64,000 nucleotides of DNA. Source: Sipunculus nudus. Its lineage: Eukaryota; Annelida; Sipuncula; Golfingiida; Sipunculidae. Within the stretch, counting starts at the first letter, position 1; each line of letters starts with the position of its first letter. Both the position numbers and the translations under genes were made by a program. Location: positions 753,501 to 817,500 of the forward strand of contig CM049319.1 of assembly GCA_026874595.1 (NCBI GenBank), written 5' to 3'. Under the pieces are notes generated by a model. The model worked only from the letters and a program-made list of their open reading frames with translations, had not been told where the DNA came from and made no database searches. Shown here piece after piece: positions 1 to 12,959 of this stretch.

Positions 1-120
1 AAATATATTACTAAGGCCACACATTAAAACACGCCAATACAGTCTGCACTGTTACGGTGTTGAATATATTACTAAGGATACACAATTAAACACGCCAATA
101 CAGTCTGCACTGATATTGGG
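1..120 (+). repeat. Partial unit at left edge (E and D monomers)
   Basis: Positions 1-59 are an E monomer lacking its first two bases. Positions 60-120 are a complete D monomer ending in GATATTGGG. Together they are the 3' end of a unit of L or XL type whose start lies before the window. The array therefore extends leftwards. Confidence 0.95.
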
Positions 121-467
121 TTGAATATATTATTAAGGCCACACATTAAAACACGCAACTACTGTCTACAATGTAATGATTTTGGATATATAACTAAGGT
201 CACACAACAGAACACGTCACTACGGTATATCGAAGACGACACAACAAAACACGCCTCTACAGTCTTAACTGTTATGATGTTGGATATATTATTAAGGCCA
301 CACATTGAAACACGCCAATACAGTCTGCACTGTTACGGTGTTGAATATATTACTAAGGATACACAATTAAACACGCCAATACAGTCTGCACTGATATTGG
401 GTTGAATATATTATTAAGGCCACACATTAAAACACGCAACTACTGTCTACAATGTAATGATTTTGGA

Positions 468-474
468 TATATAA
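468..474 (+). promoter_or_regulatory. TATA-like TATATAA at start of B (weak candidate)
   Basis: TATATAA lies at B positions 6-12 in nearly all units. It could act as a TATA element for satellite transcription, but AT-rich monomer starts give such words by chance and no initiator or other promoter element is evident. Variants break it at 14426 and 20656 (TATAAAAC), 19256 (GAGATATAAC), 22464 and 28027 (TATTTAAC). Confidence 0.15.
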
Positions 475-505
475 CTAAGGTCACACAACAGAACACGTCA
501 CTACG

Positions 506-518
506 GTCTATCGAAGAC
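506..518. other. Near-palindrome GTCTATCGAAGAC in B segment
   Basis: GTCT and AGAC arms flank ATCGA. It occurs once per unit, in the part of B that is most unlike the other monomers. It contains the single TCGA (TaqI) and GAAGAC (BbsI) sites of a standard unit. A C-to-A variant (GTATATCG) occurs at units 121, 4421, 5948, 8318, 41853 and 60884. Confidence 0.5.
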
Positions 519-539
519 GACACAACAAAACACGCCTCT

Positions 540-553
540 ACAGTCTTAACTGT
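540..553. other. Short dyad ACAGT-CTTA-ACTGT in B tail
   Basis: The arms are identical to those of the dyad in C and E, but the loop is CTTA instead of CTGC. Some A-to-T variants convert it to CATA in the units at 44284, 45872, 47118, 48987 and 63315, leaving both arms intact. Confidence 0.45.
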
Positions 554-600
554 TATGATGTTGGATATATTATTAAGGCCACACATTGAAACACGCCAAT

Positions 601-614
601 ACAGTCTGCACTGT
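601..614. other. Short dyad ACAGT-CTGC-ACTGT in C monomer
   Basis: Perfect 5-bp inverted arms around a 4-bp loop. It is present in every C and E monomer; in C' and D the right arm reads ACTGA, leaving 4-bp arms. The B tail has the same arms with another loop (540-553). It could be a protein site or a weak hairpin; nothing in the sequence proves function. Confidence 0.5.
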
Positions 615-1867
615 TACGGTGTTGAATATATTACTAAGGATACACAATTAAACACGCCAATACAGTCTGCACTGATATTGGGTTGAATATATTATTAAGG
701 CCACACATTAAAACACGCAACTACTGTCTACAATGTAATGATTTTGGATATATAACTAAGGTCACACAACAGAACACGTCACTACGGTCTATCGAAGACG
801 ACACAACAAAACACGCCTCTACAGTCTTAACTGTTATGATGTTGGATATATTATTAAGGCCACACATTGAAACACGCCAATACAGTCTGCACTGTTACGG
901 TGTTGAATATATTACTAAGGATACACAATTAAACACGCCAATACAGTCTGCACTGATATTGGGTTGAATATATTATTAAGGCCACACATTAAAACACGCA
1001 ACTACTGTCTTCAATGTAATGATTTTGGATATATAACTAAGGTCACACAACAGAACACGTCACTACGGTCTATCGAAGACGACACAACAAAACACGCCTC
1101 TACAGTCTTAACTGTTATGATGTTGGATATATTATTAAGGCCACACATTGAAACACGCCAATACAGTCTGCACTGTTACGGTGTTGAGTATATTACTAAG
1201 GATACACAATTAAACACGCCAATACAGTCTGCACTGATATTGGGTTGAATATATTATTAAGGCCACACATTAAAACACGCAACTACTGTCTACAATGTAA
1301 TGATTTTGGATATATAACTAAGGTCACACAACAGAACACGTCACTACGGTCTATCGAAGACGACACAACAAAACACGCCTCTACAGTCTTAACTGTTATG
1401 ATGTTGGATATATTATTAAGGCCACACATTGAAACACGCCAATACAGTCTGCACTGTTACGGTGTTGAATATATTACTAAGGATACACAATTAAACACGC
1501 CAATTCAGTCTGCACTGATATTGGGTTGAATATATTATTAAGGCCACACATTAAAACACGCAACTACTGTCTACAATGTAATGATTTTGGATATATAACT
1601 AAGGTCACACAACAGAACACGTCACTACGGTCTATCGAAGACGACACAACAAAACACGCCTCTACAGTCTTAACTGTTATGATGTTGGATATATTATTAA
1701 GGCCACACATTGAAACACGCCAATACAGACTGCACTGATATGGGGTTAAATATATTACTAAGGCCACACATTAAAACACGCCAATACAGTCTGCACTGTT
1801 ACGGTGTTGAATATATTACTAAGGATACACAATTAAACACGCCAATACAGTCTGCACTGATATTGGG

Positions 1868-2209
1868 TTGAATATATTATTAAGGCCACACATTAAAACA
1901 CGCAACTACTGTCTACAATGTAATGATTTTGGATATATAACTAAGGTCACACAACAGAACACGTCACTACGGTCTATCGAAGACGACACAACAAAACACG
2001 CCTCTACAGTCTTAACTGTTATGATGTTGGATATATTATTAAGGCCACACATTGAAACACGCCAATACAGTCTGCACTGATATGGGGTTAAATATATTAC
2101 TAAGGCCACACATTAAAACACGCCAATACAGTCTGCACTGTTACGGTGTTGAATATATTACTAAGGATACACAATTAAACACGCCAATACAGTCTGCACT
2201 GATATTGGG
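1868..2209 (+). repeat. Reference long unit L (342 bp, A-B-C'-E-D)
   Basis: Standard L unit: A 1868-1928, B 1929-2026, C' 2027-2087, E 2088-2148, D 2149-2209. It differs from S by one extra 61-bp monomer. C' ends in GATATGGGG where C ends in TTACGGTG, and the added E supplies the TTACGGTG ending. The simplest reading is insertion of one monomer by unequal exchange in register. There are 77 L-length units (one is 340 bp at 33414). In L the plus-strand frame stops after 70 codons at the TGA in C'. A 67-codon minus-strand frame usually also spans C', B and part of A. Neither looks coding. Confidence 0.95.
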
Positions 2210-5200
2210 TTGAATATATTATTAAGGCCACACATTAAAACACGCAACTACTGTCTACAATGTAATGATTTTGGATATATAACTAAGGTCACACAACAGA
2301 ACACGTCACTACGGTCTATCGAAGACGACACAACAAAACACGCCTCTACAGTCTTAACTGTTATGATGTTGGATATATTATTAAGGCCACACATTGAAAC
2401 ACGCCAATACAGTCTGCACTGTTACGGTGTTGAATATATTACTAAGGATACACAATTAAACACGCCAATACAGTCTGCACTGATATTGGGTTGAATATAT
2501 TATTAAGGCCACACATTAAAACACGCAACTACTGTCTACAATGTAATGATTTTGGATATATAACTAAGGTCACACAACAGAACACGTCACTACGGTCTAT
2601 CGAAGACGACACAACAAAACACGCCTCTACAGTCTTAACTGTTATGATGTTGGATATATTATTAAGGCCACACATTGAAACACGCGAATACAGTCTGCAC
2701 TGATATGGGGTTAAATATATTACTAAGGCCACACATTAAAACACGCCAATACAGTCTGCACTGTTACGGTGTTGAATATATTACTAAGGATACACAATTA
2801 AACACGCCAATACAGTCTGCACTGATATTGGGTTGAATATATTATTAAGGCCACACATTAAAACACGCAACTACTGTCTACAATGTAATGATTTTGGATA
2901 TATAACTAAGGTCACACAACAGAACACGTCACTACGGTCTATCGAAGACGACACAACAAAACACGCCTCTACAGTCTTAACTGTTATGATGTTGGATATA
3001 TTATTAAGGCCACACATTGAAACACGCCAATACAGTCTGCACTGATATGGGGTTAAATATATTACTAAGGCCACACATTAAAACACGCCAATACAGTCTG
3101 CACTGTTACGGTGTTGAATATATTACTAAGGATACACAATTAAACACGCCAATACAGTCTGCACTGATATTGGGTTGAATATATTATTAAGGCCACACAT
3201 TAAAACACGCAACTACTGTCTACAATGTAATGATTTTGGATATATAACTAAGGTCACACAACAGAACACGTCACTACGGTCTATCGAAGACGACACAACA
3301 AAACACGCCTCTACAGTCTTAACTGTTATGATGTTGGATATATTATTAAGGCCACACATTGAAACACGCCAATACAGTCTGCACTGTTACGGTGTTGAAT
3401 ATATTACTAAGGATACACAATTAAACACGCCAATACAGTCTGCACTGATATTGGGTTGAATATATTATTAAGGCCACACATTAAAACACGCAACTACTGT
3501 CTACAATGTAATGATTTTGGATATATAACTAAGGTCACACAACAGAACACGTCACTACGGTCTATCGAAGACGACACAACAAAACACGCCTCTACAGTCT
3601 TAACTGTTATGATGTTGGATATATTATTAAGGCCACACATTGAAACACGCCAATACAGTCTGCACTGATATGGGGTTAAATATATTACTAAGGCCACACA
3701 TTAAAACACGCCAATACAGTCTGCACTGTTACGGTGTTGAATATATTACTAAGGATACACAATTAAACACGCCAATACAGTCTGCACTGATATTGGGTTG
3801 AATATATTATTAAGGCCACACATTAAAACACGCAACTACTGTCTACAATGTAATGATTTTGGATATATAACTAAGGTCACACAACAGAACACGTCACTAC
3901 GGTCTATCGAAGACGACACAACAAAACACGCCTCTACAGTCTTAACTGTTATGATGTTGGATATATTATTAAGGCCACACATTGAAACACGCCAATACAG
4001 TCTGCACTGTTACGGTGTTGAATATATTACTAAGGATACACAATTAAACACGCCAATACAGTCTGCACTGATATTGGGTTGAATATTTTATTAAGGCCAC
4101 ACATTAAAACACGCAACTACTGTCTACAATGTAATGATTTTGGATATATAACTAAGGTCACACAACAGAACACGTCACTACGGTCTATCGAAGACGACAC
4201 AACAAAACACGCCTCTACAGTCTTAACTGTTATGATGTTGGATATATTATTAAGGCCACACATTGAAACACGCCAATACAGTCTGCACTGATATGGGGTT
4301 AAATATATTACTAAGGCCACACATTAAAACACGCCAATACAGTCTGCACTGTTACGGTGTTGAATATATTACTAAGGATACACAATTAAACACGCCAATA
4401 CAGTCTGCACTGATATTGGGTTGAATATATTATTAAGGCCACACATTAAAACACGCAACTACTGTCTACAATGTAATGATTTTGGATATATAACTAAGGT
4501 CACACAACAGAACACGTCACTACGGTATATCGAAGACGACACAACAAAACACGCCTCTACAGTCTTAACTGTTATGATGTTGGATATATTATTAAGGCCA
4601 CACATTGAAACACGCCAATACAGTCTGCACTGTTACGGTGTTGAATATATTACTAAGGATACACAATTAAACACGCCAATACAGTCTGCACTGATATTGG
4701 GTTGAATATATTATTAAGGCCACACATTAAAACACGCAACTACTGTCTACAATGTAATGATTTTGGATATATAACTAAGGTCACACAACAGAACACGTCA
4801 CTACGGTCTATCGAAGACGACACAACAAAACACGCCTCTACAGTCTTAACTGTTATGATGTTGGATATATTATTAAGGCCACACATTGAAACACGCCAAT
4901 ACAGTCTGCACTGTTACGGTGTTGAATATATTACTAAGGATACACAATTAAACACGCCAATACAGTCTGCACTGATATTGGGTTGAATATATTATTAAGG
5001 CCACACATTAAAACACGCAACTACTGTCTACAATGTAATGATTTTGGATATATAACTAAGGTCACACAACAGAACACGTCACTACGGTCTATCGAAGACG
5101 ACACAACAAAACACGCCTCTACAGTCTTAACTGTTATGATGTTGGATATATTATTAAGGCCACACATTGAAACACGCCAATACAGTCTGCACTGATATGG

Positions 5201-8200
5201 GGTTAAATATATTACTAAGGCCACACATTAAAACACGCCAATACAGTCTGCACTGTTACGGTGTTGAATATATTACTAAGGATACACAATTAAACACGCC
5301 AATACAGTCTGCACTGATATTGGGTTGAATATATTATTAAGGCCACACATTAAAACGCGCAACTACTGTCTACAATGTAATGATTTTGGATATATAACTA
5401 AGGTCACACAACAGAACACGTCACTACGGTCTATCGAAGACGACACAACAAAACACGCCTCTACAGTCTTAACTGTTATGATGTTGGATATATTATTAAG
5501 GCCACACATTGAAACACGCCAATACAGTCTGCACTGTTACGGTGTTGAATATATTACTAAGGATACACAATTAAACACGCCAATACAGTCTGCACTGATA
5601 TTGGGTTGAATATTTTATTAAGGCCACACATTAAAACACGCAACTACTGTCTACAATGTAATGATTTTGGATATATAACTAAGGTCACACAACAGAACAC
5701 GTCACTACGGTCTATCGAAGACGACACAACAAAACACGCCTCTACAGTCTTAACTGTTATGATGTTGGATATATTATTAAGGCCACACATTGAAACACGC
5801 CAATACAGTCTGCACTGATATGGGGTTAAATATATTACTAAGGCCACACATTAAAACACGCCAATACAGTCTGCACTGTTACGGTGTTGAATATATTACT
5901 AAGGATACACAATTAAACACGCCAATACAGTCTGCACTGATATTGGGTTGAATATATTATTAAGGCCACACATTAAAACACGCAACTACTGTCTACAATG
6001 TAATGATTTTGGATATATAACTAAGGTCACACAACAGAACACGTCACTACGGTATATCGAAGACGACACAACAAAACACGCCTCTACAGTCTTAACTGTT
6101 ATGATGTTGGATATATTATTAAGGCCACACATTGAAACACGCCAATACAGTCTGCACTGTTACGGTGTTGAATATATTACTAAGGATACACAATTAAACA
6201 CGCCAATACAGTCTGCACTGATATTGGGTTGAATATATTATTAAGGCCACACATTAAAACACGCAACTACTGTCTACAATGTAATGATTTTGGATATATA
6301 ACTAAGGTCACACAACAGAACACGTCACTACGGTCTATCGAAGACGACACAACAAAACACGCCTCTACAGTCTTAACTGTTATGATGTTGGATATATTAT
6401 TAAGGCCACACATTGAAACACGCCAATACAGTCTGCACTGTTACGGTGTTGAATATATTACTAAGGATACACAATTAAACACGCCAATACAGTCTGCACT
6501 GATATTGGGTTGAATATATTATTAAGGCCACACATTAAAACACGCAACTACTGTCTACAATGTAATGATTTTGGATATATAACTAAGGTCACACAACAGA
6601 ACACGTCACTACGGTCTATCGAAGACGACACAACAAAACACGCCTCTACAGTCTTAACTGTTATGATGTTGGATATATTATTAAGGCCACACATTGAAAC
6701 ACGCCAATACAGTCTGCACTGTTACGGTGTTGAATATATTACTAAGGATACACAATTAAACACGCCAATACAGTCTGCACTGATATTGGGTTGAATATAT
6801 TATTAAGGCCACACATTAAAACACGCAACTACTGTCTACAATGTAATGATTTTGGATATATAACTAAGGTCACACAACAGAACACGTCACTACGGTCTAT
6901 CGAAGACGACACAACAAAACACGCCTCTACAGTCTTAACTGTTATGATGTTGGATATATTATTAAGGCCACACATTGAAACACGCCAATACAGTCTGCAC
7001 TGTTACGGTGTTGAATATATTACTAAGGATACACAATTAAACACGCCAATACAGTCTGCACTGATATTGGGTTGAATATATTATTAAGGCCACACATTAA
7101 AACACGCAACTACTGTCTACAATGTAATGATTTTGGATATATAACTAAGGTCACACAACAGAACACGTCACTACGGTCTATCGAAGACGACACAACAAAA
7201 CACGCCTCTACAGTCTTAACTGTTATGATGTTGGATATATTATTAAGGCCACACATTGAAACACGCCAATACAGTCTGCACTGTTACGGTGTTGAATATA
7301 TTACTAAGGATACACAATTAAACACGCCAATACAGTCTGCACTGATATTGGGTTGAATATATTATTAAGGCCACACATTAAAACACGCAACTACTGTCTA
7401 CAATGTAATGATTTTGGATATATAACTAAGGTCACACAACAGAACACGTCACTACGGTCTATCGAAGACGACACAACAAAACACGCCTCTACAGTCTTAA
7501 CTGTTATGATGTTGGATATATTATTAAGGCCACACATTGAAACACGCCAATACAGTCTGCACTGATATGGGGTTAAATATATTACTAAGGCCACACATTA
7601 AAACACGCCAATACAGTCTGCACTGTTACGGTGTTGAATATATTACTAAGGATACACAATTAAACACGCCAATACAGTCTGCACTGATATTGGGTTGAAT
7701 ATATTATTAAGGCCACACATTAAAACACGCAACTACTGTCTACAATGTAATGATTTTGGATATATAACTAAGGTCACACAACAGAACACGTCACTACGGT
7801 CTATCGAAGACGACACAACAAAACACGCCTCTACAGTCTTAACTGTTATGATGTTGGATATATTATTAAGGCCACACATTGAAACACGCCAATACAGTCT
7901 GCACTGTTACGGTGTTGAATATATTACTAAGGATACACAATTAAACACGCCAATACAGTCTGCACTGATATTGGGTTGAATATTTTATTAAGGCCACACA
8001 TTAAAACACGCAACTACTGTCTACAATGTAATGATTTTGGATATATAACTAAGGTCACACAACAGAACACGTCACTACGGTCTATCGAAGACGACACAAC
8101 AAAACACGCCTCTACAGTCTTAACTGTTATGATGTTGGATATATTATTAAGGCCACACATTGAAACACGCCAATACAGTCTGCACTGATATGGGGTTAAA

Positions 8201-11200
8201 TATATTACTAAGGCCACACATTAAAACACGCCAATACAGTCTGCACTGTTACGGTGTTGAATATATTACTAAGGATACACAATTAAACACGCCAATACAG
8301 TCTGCACTGATATTGGGTTGAATATATTATTAAGGCCACACATTAAAACACGCAACTACTGTCTACAATGTAATGATTTTGGATATATAACTAAGGTCAC
8401 ACAACAGAACACGTCACTACGGTATATCGAAGACGACACAACAAAACACGCCTCTACAGTCTTAACTGTTATGATGTTGGATATATTATTAAGGCCACAC
8501 ATTGAAACACGCCAATACAGTCTGCACTGTTACGGTGTTGAATATATTACTAAGGATACACAATTAAACACGCCAATACAGTCTGCACTGATATTGGGTT
8601 GAATATATTATTAAGGCCACACATTAAAACACGCAACTACTGTCTACAATGTAATGATTTTGGATATATAACTAAGGTCACACAACAGAACACGTCACTA
8701 CGGTCTATCGAAGACGACACAACAAAACACGCCTCTACAGTCTTAACTGTTATGATGTTGGATATATTATTAAGGCCACACATTGAAACACGCCAATACA
8801 GTCTGCACTGTTACGGTGTTGAATATATTACTAAGGATACACAATTAAACACGCCAATACAGTCTGCACTGATATTGGGTTGAATATATTATTAAGGCCA
8901 CACATTAAAACACGCAACTACTGTCTACAATGTAATGATTTTGGATATATAACTAAGGTCACACAACAGAACACGTCACTACGGTCTATCGAAGACGACA
9001 CAACAAAACACGCCTCTACAGTCTTAACTGTTATGATGTTGGATATATTATTAAGGCCACACATTGAAACACGCCAATACAGTCTGCACTGTTACGGTGT
9101 TGAATATATTACTAAGGATACACAATTAAACACGCCAATACAGTCTGCACTGATATTGGGTTGAATATATTATTAAGGCCACACATTAAAACACGCAACT
9201 ACTGTCTACAATGTAATGATTTTGGATATATAACTAAGGTCACACAACAGAACACGTCACTACGGTCTATCGAAGACGACACAACAAAACACGCCTCTAC
9301 AGTCTTAACTGTTATGATGTTGGATATATTATTAAGGCCACACATTGAAACACGCCAATACAGTCTGCACTGTTACGGTGTTGAATATATTACTAAGGAT
9401 ACACAATTAAACACGCCAATACAGTCTGCACTGATATTGGGTTGAATATATTATTAAGGCCACACATTAAAACACGCAACTACTGTCTACAATGTAATGA
9501 TTTTGGATATATAACTAAGGTCACACAACAGAACACGTCACTACGGTCTATCGAAGACGACACAACAAAACACGCCTCTACAGTCTTAACTGTTATGATG
9601 TTGGATATATTATTAAGGCCACACATTGAAACACGCCAATACAGTCTGCACTGTTACGGTGTTGAATATATTACTAAGGATACACAATTAAACACGCCAA
9701 TACAGTCTGCACTGATATTGGGTTGAATATATTATTAAGGCCACACATTAAAACACGCAACTACTGTCTACAATGTAATGATTTTGGATATATAACTAAG
9801 GTCACACAACAGAACACGTCACTACGGTCTATCGAAGACGACACAACAAAACACGCCTCTACAGTCTTAACTGTTATGATGTTGGATATATTATTAAGGC
9901 CACACATTGAAACACGCCAATACAGTCTGCACTGTTACGGTGTTGAATATATTACTAAGGATACACAATTAAACACGCCAATACAGTCTGCACTGATATT
10001 GGGTTGAATATATTATTAAGGCCACACATTAAAACACGCAACTACTGTCTACAATGTAATGATTTTGGATATATAACTAAGGTCACACAACAGAACACGT
10101 CACTACGGTCTATCGAAGACGACACAACAAAACACGCCTCTACAGTCTTAACTGTTATGATGTTGGATATATTATTAAGGCCACACATTGAAACACGCCA
10201 ATACAGTCTGCACTGATATGGGGTTAAATATATTACTAAGGCCACACATTTAAACACGCCAATACAGTCTGCACTGTTACGGTGTTGAATATATTACTAA
10301 GGATACACAATTAAACACGCCAATACAGTCTGCACTGATATTGGGTTGAATATATTATTAAGGCCACACATTAAAACACGCAACTACTGTCTACAATGTA
10401 ATGATTTTGGATATATAACTAAGGTCACACAACAGAACACGTCACTACGGTCTATCGAAGACGACACAACAAAACACGCCTCTACAGTCTTAACTGTTAT
10501 GATGTTGGATATATTATTAAGGCCACACATTGAAACACGCCAATACAGTCTGCACTGTTACGGTGTTGAATATATTACTAAGGATACACAATTAAACACG
10601 CCAATACAGTCTGCACTGATATTGGGTTGAATATATTATTAAGGCCACACATTAAAACACGCAACTACTGTCTACAATGTAATGATTTTGGATATATAAC
10701 TAAGGTCACACAACAGAACACGTCACTACGGTCTATCGAAGACGACACAACAAAACACGCCTCTACAGTCTTAACTGTTATGATGTTGGATATATTATTA
10801 AGGCCACACATTGAAACACGCCAATACAGTCTGCACTGATATGGGGTTAAATATATTACTAAGGCCACACATTAAAACACGCCAATACAGTCTGCACTGT
10901 TAGGGTGTTGAATATATTACTAAGGATACACAATTAAACACGCCAATACAGTCTGCACTGATATTGGGTTGAATATATTATTAAGGCCACACATTAAAAC
11001 ACGCAACTACTGTCTACAATGTAATGATTTTGGATATATAACTAAGGTCACACAACAGAACACGTCACTACGGTCTATCGAAGACGACACAACAAAACAC
11101 GCCTCTACAGTCTTAACTGTTATGATGTTGGATATATTATTAAGGCCACACATTGAAACACGCCAATACAGTCTGCACTGTTACGGTGTTGAATATATTA

Positions 11201-11933
11201 CTAAGGATACACAATTAAACACGCCAATACAGTCTGCACTGATATTGGGTTGAATATATTATTAAGGCCACACATTAAAACACGCAACTACTGTCTACAA
11301 TGTAATGATTTTGGATATATAACTAAGGTCACACAACAGAACACGTCACTACGGTCTATCGAAGACGACACAACAAAACACGCCTCTACAGTCTTAACTG
11401 TTATGATGTTGGATATATTATTAAGGCCACACATTGAAACACGCCAATACAGTCTGCACTGATATGGGGTTAAATATATTACTAAGGCCACACATTAAAA
11501 CACGCCAATACAGTCTGCACTGTTACGGTGTTGAATATATTACTAAGGATACACAATTAAACACGCCAATACAGTCTGCACTGATATTGGGTTGAATATA
11601 TTATTAAGGCCACACATTAAAACACGCAACTACTGTCTACAATGTAATGATTTTGGATATATAACTAAGGTCACACAACAGAACACGTCACTACGGTCTA
11701 TCGAAGACGACACAACAAAACACGCCTCTACAGTCTTAACTGTTATGATGTTGGATATATTATTAAGGCCACACATTGAAACACGCCAATACAGTCTGCA
11801 CTGATATGGGGTTAAATATATTACTAAGGCCACACATTAAAACACGCCAATACAGTCTGCACTGTTACGGTGTTGAATATATTACTAAGGATACACAATT
11901 AAACACGCCAATACAGTCTGCACTGATATTGGG

Positions 11934-12275
11934 TTGAATATATTATTAAGGCCACACATTAAAACACGCAACTACTGTCTACAATGTAATGATTTTGGAT
12001 ATATAACTAAGGTCACACAACAGAACACGTCACTACGGTCTATCGAAGACGACACAACAAAACACGCCTCTACAGTCTTAACTGTTATGATGTTGGATAT
12101 ATTATTAAGGCCACACATTGAAACACGCCAATACAGTCTGCACTGATATGGGGTTAAACATATTACTAAGGCCACACATTAAAACACGCCAATACAGTCT
12201 GCACTGTTACAGTGTTGAATATATTACTAAGGATACACATTAAAACACGCAACTACTGTCTACAATGTAATGATT
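11934..12275 (+). repeat. Unit lacking D, followed by fused D/A monomer
   Basis: The unit at 11934 runs A, B, C', E (281 bp). Next comes one 61-bp monomer (12215-12275) that starts as D (TTGAATATATTACTAAGGATACACA) for its first 25 or so bases and continues as A (TTAAAACACGCAACTAC), which then serves as the A of the 12215 unit. One 61-bp monomer was lost in register. The E here is the TTAAACATATT / TTACAGTG variant. Confidence 0.88.
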
Positions 12276-12495
12276 TTGGATATATAACTAAGGTCACACA
12301 ACAGAACACGTCACTACGGTCTATCGAAGACGACACAACAAAACACGCCTCTACAGTCTTAACTGTTATAATGTTGGATATATTATTAAGGCCACACATT
12401 GAAACACGCCAATACAGTCTGCACTGTTACGGTGTTGAATATATTACTAAGGATACACAATTAAACACGCCAATACAGTCTGCACTGATATTGGG

Positions 12496-12959
12496 TTGAA
12501 TATATTATTAAGGCCACACATTAAAACACGCAACTACTGTCTACAATGTAATGATTTTGGATATATAACTAAGGTCACACAACAGAACACGTCACTACGG
12601 TCTATCGAAGACGACACAACAAAACACGCCTCTACAGTCTTAACTGTTATGATGTTGGATATATTATTAAGGCCACACATTGAAACACGCCAATACAGTC
12701 TGCACTGATATGGGGTTAAATATATTACTAAGGCCACACATTAAAACACGCCAATACAGTCTGCACTGTTACGGTGTTGAATATATTACTAAGGATACAC
12801 AATTAAACACGCCAATACAGTCTGCACTGATATTGGGTTGAATATATTATTAAGGCCACACATTAAAACACGCCAATACAGTCTGCACTGTTACGGTGTT
12901 GAATATATTACTAAGGATACACAATTAAACACGCCAATACAGTCTGCACTGATATTGGG
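12496..12959 (+). repeat. Extra-long unit XL 1 (464 bp, 8-mer minus 24)
   Basis: A 12496-12556, B 12557-12654, C' 12655-12715, E 12716-12776, D 12777-12837, then an extra pair: a hybrid monomer with an A-like start and E-like end (12838-12898) and a second D (12899-12959). So XL is L plus 122 bp. The following unit at 12960 begins TTGGAT instead of TTGAAT, a variant shared with 19190. Confidence 0.93.

Larger units (their letters stand above)
463..560 (+). repeat. B segment: two 61-bp monomers fused by a 24-bp deletion
   Basis: Representative B of the S unit at 402. The first 57 bp (463-519) align with monomer positions 1-57. The last 41 bp (520-560) align with positions 21-61 of a second monomer; for example ACACAACAAAACACGCC matches ACACATTGAAACACGCC. 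Thus 122 minus 24 gives 98 bp. Every unit carries one B (chimeric at 14487 and 20717), so the fusion predates the S/L/XL split. B holds five of the nine CpGs of an S unit and the only TCGA. Confidence 0.88.
402..682 (+). repeat. Reference short unit S (281 bp, A-B-C-D)
   Basis: Standard S unit: A 402-462, B 463-560, C 561-621, D 622-682. Its length is 5 x 61 minus 24 bp. There are 121 S-length units in the window, including one of 280 bp at 55058 and rearranged ones at 11934, 18164 and 20656. GC is about 37%; it holds 9 CpGs. On the plus strand, a TTG-initiated frame stays open for 94 codons across the four segments and stops at the TGA formed where D meets the next A. It overlaps the next unit's TTG by four bases. 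Because 281 is not a multiple of three, each unit is read in a new frame. This looks like a repeat by-product, not a gene. Confidence 0.95.
121..10003 (+). repeat. Block 1: mixed S/L zone with growing S-runs
   Basis: 33 units. Order: S x5, L x2, S, L x2, S, L, S, L, S x2, L, S, L, S x5, L, S, L, S x6. The L units at 4079, 5606 and 7976 share a rare start, GAATATTTTATT instead of GAATATATTATT. Each is followed by an S carrying the GGTATATCG variant (4421, 5948, 8318). These are three copies of one local block in which the number of following S units (including the variant one) rises from 2 to 5 to 6. Other private changes include GTCTTCAATG near 1011, GACTGCACTG near 1729 and GCGAATAC near 2686. 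Confidence 0.93.

Noticed and set aside
500-516. Genuine CENP-B box
   Set aside because: Only 6 of 9 core bases match and the CGGG half is absent. Listed only as a weak similarity.
402-682. Pol III A/B boxes, tRNA- or SINE-derived monomer
   Set aside because: No GGTTCGANTCC-like B box and no cloverleaf-forming segment was seen in either strand of the unit.
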